From the NCBI GenBank assembly GCA_021810575.1, contig JAJZIN010000001.1, positions 62,001-126,000 on the forward strand: 64,000 nucleotides of DNA, written 5' to 3'. Below the pieces are notes generated by a model, which made no database searches, was not told the origin of the DNA, and saw only the letters and a list, made by a program, of their open reading frames with translations. Origin of the DNA: Thermoplasmata archaeon (GTDB lineage Archaea; Thermoplasmatota; Thermoplasmata; Thermoplasmatales; Thermoplasmataceae). Shown here piece after piece: positions 1 to 9,213 of the stretch (the stretch's first letter is position 1; every line of letters starts with the position of its first letter). The translations under genes were made by a program, and so were the position numbers.

Positions 1-171
1 TTTGCAAGAAAGAGCTCAGATAAGCCAGTGTTTCTGATAGCCAATACAGTGAAAGGTAAGGGCGTAAGCTATATGGAAAATAATCCAAAATACCATGGCT
101 CTCCTCCTGCATCAAATGAGGAGTATGAAATGGCCTTGGGTGAAATAGGTGCTAGAATTTATGAAGAGTGA
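1..171 (+). CDS. Transketolase N-terminal (TPP-binding) subunit, 3' end only
   Basis: This open frame enters from the left edge and stops with TGA at 169-171, so only the last 56 codons are present. The tail reads as the end of a TPP-binding transketolase half: ANTVKGKGVSYMEN followed by HGSPPASNEEYEMAL, matching the usual 'vkGkGv.fme....HG.pp' stretch. With the next gene it would form the two-subunit transketolase common in archaea, working in the non-oxidative pentose phosphate pathway in the cytoplasm. The downstream subunit starts inside this stop region, so the two are probably translationally coupled. The N-terminal TPP motif lies outside the window. Confidence 0.88.
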   Translation, partial: FARKSSDKPVFLIANTVKGKGVSYMENNPKYHGSPPASNEEYEMALGEIGARIYEE

Positions 172-1117
172 AAGTTTAAGAGAAGCGTATGGAAGGAAGC
201 TAGTGGAGCTCGGAAAGAACCACAGTGACCTTGTTGTTCTTGATGCAGATCTGTCAAGTTCAACAAAGACTCAGGCCTTTGGTAAGGAATTCCCAAACAG
301 GTTTTTTAACATGGGTATTTCAGAACAGTCTATGGTAACAACAGCAGCTGGGATGGCCCTAAGTGACTTGAAGCCATTTGTTTCAACATTCGCAATTTTT
401 CTCACAAGAACCTATGAGCAGATACGGCAGTCGGTTTGTTACAATAATATAAACGTGAAATTTGTTGTAACTCATGCAGGTATAACAGTAGGAGAAGATG
501 GTGCGACTCATCAGATGGTAGAAGACATTGGGTTAATGAGCGGACTTCCCAACATGAAAGTCATAGTTCCGGCAGATTCCATAGAAACTGAGTCTGTAAT
601 AGATTACCTTGTTGAAAAGACTAAAACCCCCTACTATGTCAGATTAACTAGGGAAAAATTTGCAGTAGTGAATGAGAATGATTATCAATTTAGGGAGGGG
701 AAAAATACCGTTTTAAGAGACGGGAGTGACCTGACAATTTTTGCAAATGGGTCCATGCTTTCATTCGCCCTCGAAGCAGCAGAAAAACTTAAGGAGCTTG
801 CAATAGATACTGCGGTTATTAACGTGTCCTCCATCAAACCCATTGACAGGGCCAATATAGTAGACTATGCGAAAAAGACAGGACATATAGTAACTGCTGA
901 AGAACATTCAATCTACAATGGTCTTGGAAGCAGGGTATGCGAGGTAACTTCTGAGGAATATCCTGTACCTGTTGTTAGGGTTGGCATGAAAGACTCCTTT
1001 GGTAAATCAGGAAAGTCATGGGAGTTGTTTGATTATTTTCATATGGGTGTAAATGATATCGTCTCAGCTGGTGTGAAATCATTCAGGGAGGAGAAAAAAT
1101 ATGAAACTATTTCTTGA
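161..1117 (+). CDS. Transketolase C-terminal subunit
   Basis: The 318-residue product has the pyrimidine-binding and C-terminal transketolase domains. Visible motifs are [16 protein letters not shown] (with the glutamate that activates TPP) and [20 protein letters not shown]. It pairs with the preceding N-terminal subunit to transfer two-carbon ketol units between sugar phosphates. I chose the ATG at 161, which overlaps the upstream stop by 11 bases; a GTG at 149 would add four residues (MLEF) and cannot be excluded. The 3' end overlaps the transaldolase start by 17 bases and carries that gene's ribosome binding site, so these genes look like one operon for pentose phosphate metabolism. Confidence 0.93.
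   Translation: MKSESLREAYGRKLVELGKNHSDLVVLDADLSSSTKTQAFGKEFPNRFFNMGISEQSMVTTAAGMALSDLKPFVSTFAIFLTRTYEQIRQSVCYNNINVKFVVTHAGITVGEDGATHQMVEDIGLMSGLPNMKVIVPADSIETESVIDYLVEKTKTPYYVRLTREKFAVVNENDYQFREGKNTVLRDGSDLTIFANGSMLSFALEAAEKLKELAIDTAVINVSSIKPIDRANIVDYAKKTGHIVTAEEHSIYNGLGSRVCEVTSEEYPVPVVRVGMKDSFGKSGKSWELFDYFHMGVNDIVSAGVKSFREEKKYETIS
1086..1093 (+). promoter_or_regulatory. Strong Shine-Dalgarno for transaldolase
   Basis: GGGAGGAG lies seven bases before the ATG at 1101 and inside the coding region of the transketolase subunit. It fixes the transaldolase start and shows that internal operon genes here use Shine-Dalgarno initiation. Confidence 0.7.
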
Positions 1118-1772
1118 TACGGCAAATTTAACAGAGATAAAGCAGGCCAATGAATGGGGACTACTTGATGGAGTCACAACAAACCCATCACTGATAGCAA
1201 AAGAAATGAAAAATGGCGGAAGCTTTAAAGATATTGTTACCAGAATTCTCAAGGAAACTCCGGGACCGGTAAGCATTGAAGTCATAGCAGAGGACTACGA
1301 TAACATGTTGAAACAGGCCTTCAAAATAAGTGAACTTGGAAAAAATGCTGTTGTTAAGGTTCCATTTACTACCGTCGGACTAAAGGTGACAAAGGCTCTT
1401 TCAGACAAGGGGATACCGGTTAATTCAACGCTTATCTTCAGTGGCATACAGGCACTGTTTGCTGCAAAGGCAGGTGCAAGATATGTATCACCATTTGTAG
1501 GCAGGCTTGATGATATCGCGGAGGACGGCATGTCGGTAATAGAACAGATAAAGACTATCTATACAAATTACGACATGAAGACAAATATACTGGTAGCATC
1601 AATCAGGAGTCCATTGCATGTTTTGAGATCGATGATCATGGGGGCAGACGTAATAACGCTGCCATTCGATGTTTTATCAAAACTCCCAAGTCACCCTAAA
1701 ACCACAGAAGGTTTGACCAGATTCCTGGACGACTGGAAAAAGGCTTTTGGTAATATGGACTTTCCACTTTAA
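1101..1772 (+). CDS. tal: Transaldolase, short TalC/MipB type
   Basis: The 223-residue protein is the short transaldolase / fructose-6-phosphate aldolase type. [15 protein letters not shown] at the N-terminus, [12 protein letters not shown] near residue 25 and VVKVPFT with the Schiff-base lysine at about K86 are diagnostic. It moves a dihydroxyacetone unit between sugar phosphates in the cytosol. Its position directly after both transketolase halves completes the non-oxidative pentose phosphate branch, which supplies ribose phosphate in archaea lacking the oxidative branch. The sequence alone does not separate transaldolase from fructose-6-phosphate aldolase, but the context favours transaldolase. 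Confidence 0.92.
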   Translation: MKLFLDTANLTEIKQANEWGLLDGVTTNPSLIAKEMKNGGSFKDIVTRILKETPGPVSIEVIAEDYDNMLKQAFKISELGKNAVVKVPFTTVGLKVTKALSDKGIPVNSTLIFSGIQALFAAKAGARYVSPFVGRLDDIAEDGMSVIEQIKTIYTNYDMKTNILVASIRSPLHVLRSMIMGADVITLPFDVLSKLPSHPKTTEGLTRFLDDWKKAFGNMDFPL

Positions 1773-1805
1773 CCAATTTTTTATATTAGTAATTAATTAT
1801 ATCCC

Positions 1806-2762
1806 GTGATATTTCTTGATTTTCTTCTTTTTAACGTTGTGATAATTGTTGGAAGTATCATCTTGTTCCACCTTTTTCGGTATAAATTGATTGATTATTC
1901 CCTGATCGTTTCGCTTCTTATTGGATTGCTGTTCTATCTTATTTTTCCAGATACCATAGATTTTGCAATTGTTGTTCTTGGAACTCTCTCCATAAATACT
2001 CTTTACTCGAGGAACTCATATGTCTTCATATTCATACTAATATTCATAACCATAGTTGACGGAACCCTGTATTTCAGTATCTCTCCTCTTCTTCACGAGA
2101 CACTTTCACTGGGAGTTGGTATCTCAATTTCACTGCTGCTATCGAACAGTGTAAGACTTATGAACCTTGATAATGAGAATGAAAGAGGAAAGAAGAAAAA
2201 GACAGAGGTTGAAAGAGATATTGTTCAGATATGCTCAGGAATAATCATACTGCTTGCCATCATCTTGATACCAAAGGTACTCCTGGAAGGAGGACTACTA
2301 CTTGCAATCCTGATCAGCATAGTACTCGTTAATGTTGCTGCCGTTGAGAGGGATTCAAGAATATCAAAGGCAATCCTTCGTTTTGAGAGAAATAATGTAC
2401 AACCTGGAGTGGGCAGCCTGTGGTTCATTGCCGGATTGATGATATTGATTGCACTGTCCCTCAGATGGCGGGTTGTTGAAATTGGAGTCTTTGCAATGGC
2501 AATAGGAGACTCACTGGCAACCATAGGAGGCGTAAATATAAGGACGAGAAAACTTTTCTATAATCACAAAAAGAGTATAGGCGGTTTCCTGTTCATGCTT
2601 ATTCCAACAGCCATCTTCGCATATGCCATCCTTGGTCCCCTATATGTGCTTCTTGCAATAGTCGCAACATTTGCAGAATCTGTTTCCAGATATCCCGTGG
2701 ATGACAATATATCCATCCCCGTAAGTGTTATAGCGGTTAATTTCCTAATCTCAATGTTGTAA
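1806..2762 (+). CDS. Polyprenol/phytol kinase-like membrane protein (COG0170-type)
   Basis: The 318-residue polytopic membrane protein has roughly nine hydrophobic segments. Its C-terminal third carries the signature of CTP-dependent polyprenol, dolichol and phytol kinases: AIGDSLATIGG, then KLFYNHKKSIGG, then AESVSRYPVDDNISIPV. By family it would phosphorylate an isoprenoid alcohol at the membrane, either a lipid carrier for glycosylation or an archaeal lipid precursor; the substrate cannot be read from the sequence. The start is the GTG at 1806, 33 bases after transaldolase and preceded by AT-rich sequence, so it may have its own leaderless promoter. The charged loop around residues 122-135 is cytoplasmic-looking. 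Confidence 0.75.
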   Translation: MIFLDFLLFNVVIIVGSIILFHLFRYKLIDYSLIVSLLIGLLFYLIFPDTIDFAIVVLGTLSINTLYSRNSYVFIFILIFITIVDGTLYFSISPLLHETLSLGVGISISLLLSNSVRLMNLDNENERGKKKKTEVERDIVQICSGIIILLAIILIPKVLLEGGLLLAILISIVLVNVAAVERDSRISKAILRFERNNVQPGVGSLWFIAGLMILIALSLRWRVVEIGVFAMAIGDSLATIGGVNIRTRKLFYNHKKSIGGFLFMLIPTAIFAYAILGPLYVLLAIVATFAESVSRYPVDDNISIPVSVIAVNFLISML

Positions 2763-2798
2763 ACGAAATTACTGGTCTTACTTGATGATTTGAAAATA

Positions 2799-2810
2799 AC
2801 CCATATGGGT
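2799..2810. other. Perfect 12-bp palindrome between convergent genes
   Basis: ACCCATATGGGT is a perfect 12-base palindrome in the 49-base gap between the stop of the polyprenol-kinase-like gene and the stop of the acetyltransferase on the other strand. It has no loop, so it is a poor RNA hairpin. It could be a protein site or part of a two-way transcript end. Confidence 0.4.
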
Positions 2811-2811
2811 A

Positions 2812-3774
2812 TTAATTTGTGACAACCCCACGAAAATCCCTGTAATACATTAGATCGTCCTCTCCCTCGTCCTGAAATCCTGAATCCTTATAGAATTTAT
2901 AAGATGTGGAATCACGATTTACCCATAACTGAACATTACTGTATCCAAGATTTTTCAGTTTTTTACAGGACTGATACAAAAGATAACTACCATATCCTTT
3001 TCCCTGATATTTTTTTGATATGAAAAGATCAACCAGAAGTGGCGTATTTATCCTGAAAAATTCAAATGAACCATCACTAACCTGCACCGAGCCAATTATC
3101 TCACCGTTATGGAGAATCCTGGAAGGTGTAAAAAGGATTTTTCCGTAATAACCTGAATTTATAATTTCTGGCGTGATATTATGGCCATCCTTCTGAATCA
3201 GCAGAAATTCATCTGGGGTGCCATTATAGGCTTCAGACTGTGCAATTCCAAGCTCTTTCATTGAAATTTCATCATTCTGCAGCTCTATAAAATTCTCATT
3301 TCTCTCCCTGAGTGACTCATATGACTTTTTCATTCTTTCCATGATTGTGTCTAAATTTCCAATCAATTTTACCCTGTAGGCCCGAGTGAAGTTTAGTTTT
3401 TCCAGCTCACTGAAGAATTCTTCACCATTGAAAATGCCATCAATGACCAGAAGTTTCGATTCCTTTGAGGCCATTTCTGAGAACCAGCTTAATATATCAA
3501 TTCCTTTTTTGATGTATGACTCATCCTTATTTACAAATCCCATTGAGCAGATCAGTCTATCTTCTATTCCCTGTGGTGGCATTACATATCCATATGAACA
3601 TATTCTCCCATTTGATACTATAACTCTTGAAGGTATCCTGTTGTTATTCAACATGTCTATAACCGGTGCATAAACTTCGTCCGCATTCATGTCCCTGAAC
3701 TTATCCTGAAACAAGCGCTTTTGAGATAATAGAATTAAGTTCCAGTCCAGCTTAACATTGTTAACTTTCTCCAT
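2812..3774 (-). CDS. GNAT-family acetyltransferase, two-domain length
   Basis: The 320-residue protein ends in a GNAT fold. FISKKYQGKGYGSYLLYQSC (about residues 252-271) is the acetyl-CoA pyrophosphate-binding motif A (Q/R-x-x-G-x-G/A), followed by NVQLWVNRDSTSYKFYKDSGF, the usual motif B region. The first 180 residues are probably a degenerate second GNAT half, since 320 residues is about twice the single-domain length. The substrate (amino group of a protein or small molecule) cannot be inferred. It is a single gene on the minus strand, diverging from malic enzyme across 48 AT-rich bases that must hold both promoters. Confidence 0.75.
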   Translation of the reverse strand: MEKVNNVKLDWNLILLSQKRLFQDKFRDMNADEVYAPVIDMLNNNRIPSRVIVSNGRICSYGYVMPPQGIEDRLICSMGFVNKDESYIKKGIDILSWFSEMASKESKLLVIDGIFNGEEFFSELEKLNFTRAYRVKLIGNLDTIMERMKKSYESLRERNENFIELQNDEISMKELGIAQSEAYNGTPDEFLLIQKDGHNITPEIINSGYYGKILFTPSRILHNGEIIGSVQVSDGSFEFFRINTPLLVDLFISKKYQGKGYGSYLLYQSCKKLKNLGYSNVQLWVNRDSTSYKFYKDSGFQDEGEDDLMYYRDFRGVVTN

Positions 3775-3822
3775 AATCTGATAATTTCGAAGCCTATTTA
3801 AACAATTTTACGATGCTATAGA

Positions 3823-5157
3823 ATGAATAATGAAGAGAGAACACAGCAATTTAATAAATTAGCTGTGGAATACTCGAGATATTATAAGGGCAAAATAAGA
3901 AATTACCCAAATGTTCCTATTTCTTCAGTTAAGGATTTTTCATACTGGTACACTCCTGGTGTTGCGGAAGTCTCAAGAGTAATTAATAAAAATCCGGATG
4001 AGTCATTTGAACTGACTGGAAGATGGAATTCAATTGGAATAATCACAGACGGTACAAGGGTTCTTGGTCTTGGAAATGTAGGACCAGAAGCAGCCATGCC
4101 AGTTATGGAAGGAAAGGCTATGATTTTTAACTTATTTGGAGGTGTTAATGCCATACCGTTGCCCATGAGAGTTTCCTCAGGGGAAGAATTTATAAAAGTT
4201 GCAATGGCGCTGGAGCCTTCCTTTGGAGGCTATAATCTTGAGGATATCGAGAGCCCGAAGTGTTTCTTCGTTCTGAAGGAATTACAGGAAAAATTAAACA
4301 TTCCGGCATGGCATGATGATCAACTGGGTACAGCCTGTATTATCCTTGCAGGTCTCATAAACTCTCTAAGAATTGCAGGGAAGAAGATAGAAGACACAAC
4401 CGTTTCACTGATAGGATCCGGCGCAGCAAATATAGCTGCTGCTCATCTTATGATAGAAGCTGGATTCAAGCCCGGCAATATTATAATGGTGGACTCTAAG
4501 GGTATTTTAGAACCTGAGAGAGCCGATCTCGATAAAATTATGATATCAAATCCGTGGAAATATGAACTGGCGCTAAAAACAAATGCGGAGAGAAGGAAAG
4601 GTGATATAGAGGAATCCATGGAGGGGGTCGATATTGTGGTTTCCGCAGCTAAATCTCAACCTGGCCTGATCAGGCAGGAATGGGTTAGGAAAATGAACAA
4701 GGATCCTGCAATTTTCGCCCTTGCAAATCCACTCCCCGAGATATGGCCAGACGATGCAAAATCCGCTGGCGCAAAAGTGGTTGCAACAGGTCGTAGTGAC
4801 TTTCCAAACCAGATAAACAACAGCCTTGTGTTTCCAGGAATATTTAGAGGCGTTCTTGATGCTCGATCCCGTGGAGTGAATTTTAGAATAATGGTGAAGG
4901 CAGCCTATGAGATTGCTGATTATGTGAAGAATCCCGACCCAGATCACATTGTTCCAACCATGGGGGACTGGGAACTCTATCCAAGGGTAGCTTCTTCCGT
5001 TGCCAGGGCAACAGTTGAGGAAAAGCTAGCGAGAAAGATAGACAGTAAGGAGGGATTTTATAAGACCGCAAGTGAAATAATTACCCGCAACAGGGAAAAT
5101 TTTGAAAAACTGATGAAATTGAATATAGTGGAAAAATTACCCGAGGTGAATGAATGA
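3823..5157 (+). CDS. NAD(P)-dependent malic enzyme (oxaloacetate-decarboxylating)
   Basis: The 444-residue enzyme has the short prokaryotic malic enzyme layout. The N-terminal part holds SYWYTPGVAEVSR and TDGTRVLGLGNVGPEAAMPVMEGKA (quoted here in two stretches, residues about 45-110); the divalent metal site falls at WHDDQLGTACI; the Rossmann domain starts at VSLIGSGAANIAAAHLM. It oxidatively decarboxylates malate to pyruvate in the cytosol, linking the citric acid cycle to central metabolism and giving NAD(P)H. The first ATG at 3823 is used. The stop overlaps the next gene by four bases (ATGA), so the two are co-translated. Confidence 0.92.
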   Translation: MNNEERTQQFNKLAVEYSRYYKGKIRNYPNVPISSVKDFSYWYTPGVAEVSRVINKNPDESFELTGRWNSIGIITDGTRVLGLGNVGPEAAMPVMEGKAMIFNLFGGVNAIPLPMRVSSGEEFIKVAMALEPSFGGYNLEDIESPKCFFVLKELQEKLNIPAWHDDQLGTACIILAGLINSLRIAGKKIEDTTVSLIGSGAANIAAAHLMIEAGFKPGNIIMVDSKGILEPERADLDKIMISNPWKYELALKTNAERRKGDIEESMEGVDIVVSAAKSQPGLIRQEWVRKMNKDPAIFALANPLPEIWPDDAKSAGAKVVATGRSDFPNQINNSLVFPGIFRGVLDARSRGVNFRIMVKAAYEIADYVKNPDPDHIVPTMGDWELYPRVASSVARATVEEKLARKIDSKEGFYKTASEIITRNRENFEKLMKLNIVEKLPEVNE

Positions 5158-5657
5158 AAGAAATGAAGATTGAAGTAAGGAATGCAGAAGAAAGCGATAT
5201 AGATCAATTTGTGGAACTCATACTGAGGATGAAGAGATTGAATGGAGAATTTGATTCACTCTTCACCGCAAATGAACAGAACCATGCCGGAATCAAAAAC
5301 TATTACCTGGAGTGCATCAAGGATAAGAAAAAGAATATTGCCCTGGTAGCCGTGGCAAATAGTAAGATTTACGGACTTATAAAAGCAGAAGTCAGGGAAA
5401 GAGTTTCATATGTACCGAACTATGAAGTCAGGATCATAGATCTTTATATAATGCCTGAGCTGAGGAGGAAGAATGTAGGAAATCTACTACTAGATCACCT
5501 ATATGCAGAAATGAGGAAAAGGAAGATAGGAGTTGTTACAGCAGAGTTTCCAGCATTGAACCTTATTGCACTGAACTTCTACCAGAAAATTGGCTACAGG
5601 GAAGTGGGAAAGGTTTTCGGTAAAACAATCGACGAAAACGAGCCAAAGAAAGATTAA
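5154..5657 (+). CDS. GNAT-family N-acetyltransferase
   Basis: The 167-residue single GNAT domain has LYIMPELRRKNVGNLLLDHL as motif A (R-R-K-N-V-G-N) and ALNLIALNFYQKIGYREVGK as motif B. It starts inside the malic enzyme stop codon (ATGA overlap) and is therefore expressed with it. The target is unknown; small GNATs of this kind can modify protein N-termini, lysines or small molecules. Acetylation of malic enzyme is conceivable from the coupling but is only a guess. The next gene faces it with a three-base gap. Confidence 0.78.
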   Translation: MKEMKIEVRNAEESDIDQFVELILRMKRLNGEFDSLFTANEQNHAGIKNYYLECIKDKKKNIALVAVANSKIYGLIKAEVRERVSYVPNYEVRIIDLYIMPELRRKNVGNLLLDHLYAEMRKRKIGVVTAEFPALNLIALNFYQKIGYREVGKVFGKTIDENEPKKD

Positions 5658-5660
5658 TTC

Positions 5661-6617
5661 TTAAAATAATTTCATACTTTTCCACTTTTGAACAATTCGT
5701 TCCGCTCCAATGGCATATTCATTGATAAGATCAGACAGATCTGTTGGAACGACACCTTCGGAAAGTTGTAACTTATCCTCATTTATTTCAAAGAGGCCGG
5801 AACTTTCTGCCCATTCAAGCTCTGGCTTGGTGAATATTGAGATTGAACATGGTTTTCCCTTCCTCATCAGGTATTTATTCTTTATATTCCTGACCATTCT
5901 GTAAGTGTTGTATATTCCAAATTCTTCAGTCTCTGAGAAACTCTTGAACTTGCTTTGCAGTGACATCATCAGGCCTTCAATGTTAATATTCTGACTCAAT
6001 TTTATTTCAGCAGGATAGGATGAGATTGGGACTATTGAGTTGCTTGCGAGCTGATAAAAATTGTAATATACTCTGAACCCCTGAATAAAGCCATATTTTG
6101 TGCAGTTCTTCATTGTGTTAAGATATGGTGATTCCATGAGTTTTGATGGGAAATCATTAAAGAATTCATCAGGGAACTTAAGTTCATTCTTTACTTCATA
6201 AGAAAGATCAATAACATCTATTGGCTCTTTTTCTTCTCTTGTTCGTTCCTTTAGTTTAAGGTTGTAAGCAAGGTCTATCGCCTCTATTGTTCCCAGATTG
6301 TTTATGTCTACTATGGGTATATCTATATTTGTTTCCTCCTGCTGCTCTTCCTCTGCATAGTCTTTTAATTTCAGGAATTCAACTCCTTCTGAAATAAGGA
6401 AATCATAACCCATATCTGAAAGTAGTTCCTTCATATTTTCGTGAGGGGACAGTGGAATATTTAATTCCATTTGATTAAGATCGAAGGGAGTGAACTTAAA
6501 GACGTCCTTGCTTTCGAAATTCCCGGATTTATAATATGACGAGTTTACAATAAATATTCTGTCTCCTATGTCCTTTAGGTCCTGGATATACTTTGAGATT
6601 AACTCCCTGGATTCCAT
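5661..6617 (-). CDS. Hypothetical protein, 318 aa, acidic
   Basis: I do not recognise this family. The protein is soluble-looking and acidic, with no membrane segment or signal peptide and no clear catalytic motif. Residues about 108-145 are low in hydrophobics and rich in Glu (AEEEQQEETNIDIPIVD, then EEKEPIDVIDLSYE), which looks like a linker between two globular parts; the repeated pattern IDLAYNLK / IDLSYEVK 32 residues apart hints at a short internal repeat. The gene is monocistronic on the minus strand and ends three bases from the acetyltransferase stop. Codon usage looks like that of its neighbours. Confidence 0.6.
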   Translation of the reverse strand: MESRELISKYIQDLKDIGDRIFIVNSSYYKSGNFESKDVFKFTPFDLNQMELNIPLSPHENMKELLSDMGYDFLISEGVEFLKLKDYAEEEQQEETNIDIPIVDINNLGTIEAIDLAYNLKLKERTREEKEPIDVIDLSYEVKNELKFPDEFFNDFPSKLMESPYLNTMKNCTKYGFIQGFRVYYNFYQLASNSIVPISSYPAEIKLSQNINIEGLMMSLQSKFKSFSETEEFGIYNTYRMVRNIKNKYLMRKGKPCSISIFTKPELEWAESSGLFEINEDKLQLSEGVVPTDLSDLINEYAIGAERIVQKWKSMKLF

Positions 6618-6760
6618 ATCATCCCATAGTTGTAATATAATAAAAGTTTTCCAATTTCGGAGTGATGGATATTGCTGTCTGACGTGACTGATTATATCTC
6701 ATTTCAAGAATACCATGCACATATTTTCCCGATAATTATGTTCCTGATTGTCCCATAAGT

Positions 6761-6769
6761 GTTATATAT
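6761..6769 (+). promoter_or_regulatory. TATA-like box upstream of the 6802 gene
   Basis: GTTATATAT lies about 36 bases before the ATG at 6802, so transcription would start near 6790 and leave a leader of about ten bases containing GAAGG. This is the only clear promoter between the two divergent genes. Confidence 0.45.
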
Positions 6770-6801
6770 CTAGATTATCTTGATATGCTGAAGGCATCAA
6801 A

Positions 6802-7401
6802 ATGGCAGTAAAGTCTGAGTATTATCAAAAACTTGTCCTGAATGGAACAGTTGAAGATTTAATAGATCTGCTAGACCAGGTAGGGAATGATAATACAATA
6901 ACAGAGGAAGAGAGGGAATGGATAGAGAATTCTATCCAGAGGAGACTCAGTATGTTCAAAGGAACGCCAGTAAGGATTGTGAACGTTGAATCTGGCGTAG
7001 AGGAGGAACCCCCTCAGACAATTTATGATGAGTTTGGTGGATCATCTATCTACAAGGGAGAGATTTCCATGTATGGCCTTAAATGGAAGATGTTTGTTCC
7101 TAGCATAAAATTTGGTGAAACACAGATTAAATACTGGTATTTTAACGAAAAGGTTGCCTCCATTCTTTCAGATATTCTTCTACCTGTTATTCCGGGTAGA
7201 TTCAGAGGATACTTCAGTTATCCACCATGGTTGCTTGGGACCTCTTATGCACCACACACATATTACATCCCAACGGAGTCATTGATTTCAATGGCAATTG
7301 ATAGAAATATAATAGATGACTGGAATTCCCTTGTCCAGAACGGAATACCAAGAACACTTGTTGAACGTTATAAGTCCAGAAACCTTGGAAACGCCTTTTG
7401 A
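6802..7401 (+). CDS. Hypothetical protein, 199 aa
   Basis: No family is recognised. The N-terminal 50 residues are helical and charged (LVLNGTVEDLIDLLDQVGND, EEEREWIENSIQRRL). The middle is rich in aromatic residues and glycine (KYWYFNEKV, GRFRGYFSYPPWLLG, APHTYYIP), suggesting a beta-rich core. There is no membrane segment. It is followed one base later by the DUF309 gene and then asnS, so the three are likely one transcript. The ATG at 6802 follows a short leader with GAAGG. Confidence 0.6.
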   Translation: MAVKSEYYQKLVLNGTVEDLIDLLDQVGNDNTITEEEREWIENSIQRRLSMFKGTPVRIVNVESGVEEEPPQTIYDEFGGSSIYKGEISMYGLKWKMFVPSIKFGETQIKYWYFNEKVASILSDILLPVIPGRFRGYFSYPPWLLGTSYAPHTYYIPTESLISMAIDRNIIDDWNSLVQNGIPRTLVERYKSRNLGNAF

Positions 7402-7402
7402 A

Positions 7403-7909
7403 ATGCGGCTCATTATTGGATATTATGGCAAATCCCCTGAAAGAATGGGTTTAAAGCACATAACTAGAAGAACGGTATATGGAGAAGAACTTGACTTCTA
7501 CGATCTGAATCCTGATGATGATATTTCTAACTCAGATAATGAAAAATTCAGGTTTGATGCGGATGTCTATGATGATGACAATTTCTACAGAACTTTTTCA
7601 ATTAAGAAATTCATCGCAATGAATAAGGATGAACGTTTCTGGGAAATGCACGAGATAATGGAACACTACTGGAAGAGGTCTAAGGGAAGGGATAAGATGA
7701 TCCTTCAGGAAATAATAGGATTATTGGTGTCACAGGTAAAATGGCAGATGGGACAGTTTGAAGTATCGAAAAATGTTTTAGTTAGGAATCTAACATTAAT
7801 TGAAGAGAATACCGGAATTTTGAGAGATGAAATTATCAAGGGGATTTCCTACCCAATTTTATTGAATCCTAAATTGCTGGAACATTTCGAACAAATATAT
7901 ATTGCCTGA
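7403..7909 (+). CDS. DUF309-family protein
   Basis: The C-terminal half carries the DUF309 pattern: NKDERFWEMHEIMEHYWKRS with the HE...E..W core, followed by LQEIIGLLVSQVKWQMGQFE, a helical repeat. DUF309 proteins are small all-helical proteins of unknown function. I take the ATG at 7403, one base after the preceding stop, giving 168 residues; the frame is open back to 7316 but that would overlap the previous gene by 86 bases. An acidic stretch (LNPDDDISNSDNEKF) separates the N-terminal part from the DUF309 core. asnS follows 14 bases later. Confidence 0.7.
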   Translation: MRLIIGYYGKSPERMGLKHITRRTVYGEELDFYDLNPDDDISNSDNEKFRFDADVYDDDNFYRTFSIKKFIAMNKDERFWEMHEIMEHYWKRSKGRDKMILQEIIGLLVSQVKWQMGQFEVSKNVLVRNLTLIEENTGILRDEIIKGISYPILLNPKLLEHFEQIYIA

Positions 7910-7923
7910 ATTAATCCGGTGTC

Positions 7924-9213
7924 ATGGAACAGATATCCTCCATTCTGAATGATTCATCTACCGGTAAAGAATTCGATATAAGGGGATGGGTCTATAGGAT
8001 TAGAACATCAGGTAAATTGGTTTTTGTCATTCTGAGGGATGCTTCCAGTATTATTCAGTGTGTAGCTAAATCCGAAAATTTCAATGAAGCAGATTTCAAG
8101 CTAATTTCCTCCCTTACTATAGAAAGCAGTGTAAGTTTCAGTGGAGAATTGAAGAAAGATGAAAGAGCAGTAACTGGTTATGAAATGAATATTAAATCAT
8201 TTACCATATATCAGAGAAATGACAATTTTCCTGTGTCTAAAGATATTTCTGAGGAGTTTGAACTTGATAACCGGCATCTTTGGATCAGGAGCAGGGAATT
8301 TAACGCGATCCTGAAGATCCGTTCGACCATCTTTAAGGCCTTCAGGGAATTCTATGATAATGATGGATATTATGAAGTTCAACCGCCCATAATGGTGTCT
8401 ACTGCTACCGAAGGCGGTTCCACACTATTCAGTGTACCATTCTTTGGAGAAAAGGCATATCTTACACAGAGTTCACAGTTCTATCTGGAAACGTTTATTT
8501 TCTCCCTTGAAAAAGTCTATACCATAACCCCCAGTTTCAGGGCAGAAAAGAGCAGGACCTGGAGACATCTAACTGAATACTGGCATGCAGAAGGAGAGGT
8601 TGCCTGGGTAAACAATCAGCAGATGATGGAAATTGAAGAGAAGATGCTTCATTATATTGTGAAGAAAACTCTTGATGAAAACAGTGAGGAATTAAAAATA
8701 CTTGGAAGAGACATAGATACGCTTAAGGAAAGCTTGAAACCTTTCAGAAGGATTCCTTACGGGCAACTTATAGAAATGTCAGAATCCCTTGGAATGCCAC
8801 TGAAATATGGGGATGATCTAGGAGCAGATGAGGAGAGGCAGATAATGTCAAACTTCAAGACGCCCATATTTGTCACCGATTTTCCTGCATCACTAAAAAC
8901 ATTTTACCACCAACCAAATCCTGCAAAACCAGATGAGATATTGTGTCACGATCTTCTTGCCCCCGAAGGATATGGTGAGATACTCGGAGGAGGCGAGAGA
9001 ATATGGGACTATGACCTGCTGAAGAAAAGAATAGATGATAATGGACTCGTGGAGGAGGATTACTACTGGTACCTGGATCTGAGGAAATATGGCAGTGTTC
9101 CTCACTCTGGATTCGGGCTGGGAATGGACAGACTTGCCATGTGGATAATGCATCTGGACAAGATTACAGGGGCTATAGCCTATCCCAGAACAATAAGAAG
9201 ACTGAGACCATAA
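7924..9213 (+). CDS. asnS: Asparaginyl-tRNA synthetase
   Basis: This 429-residue class II synthetase has an N-terminal OB fold for anticodon binding (residues about 17-105, [20 protein letters not shown]) and a catalytic domain. Features that favour AsnRS over AspRS are [34 protein letters not shown] and [19 protein letters not shown] (motif 2). Motif 3 is [13 protein letters not shown]. It charges tRNA-Asn with asparagine in the cytosol. Its stop TAA is directly followed by the hemE ATG with no gap. Confidence 0.93.
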   Translation: MEQISSILNDSSTGKEFDIRGWVYRIRTSGKLVFVILRDASSIIQCVAKSENFNEADFKLISSLTIESSVSFSGELKKDERAVTGYEMNIKSFTIYQRNDNFPVSKDISEEFELDNRHLWIRSREFNAILKIRSTIFKAFREFYDNDGYYEVQPPIMVSTATEGGSTLFSVPFFGEKAYLTQSSQFYLETFIFSLEKVYTITPSFRAEKSRTWRHLTEYWHAEGEVAWVNNQQMMEIEEKMLHYIVKKTLDENSEELKILGRDIDTLKESLKPFRRIPYGQLIEMSESLGMPLKYGDDLGADEERQIMSNFKTPIFVTDFPASLKTFYHQPNPAKPDEILCHDLLAPEGYGEILGGGERIWDYDLLKKRIDDNGLVEEDYYWYLDLRKYGSVPHSGFGLGMDRLAMWIMHLDKITGAIAYPRTIRRLRP

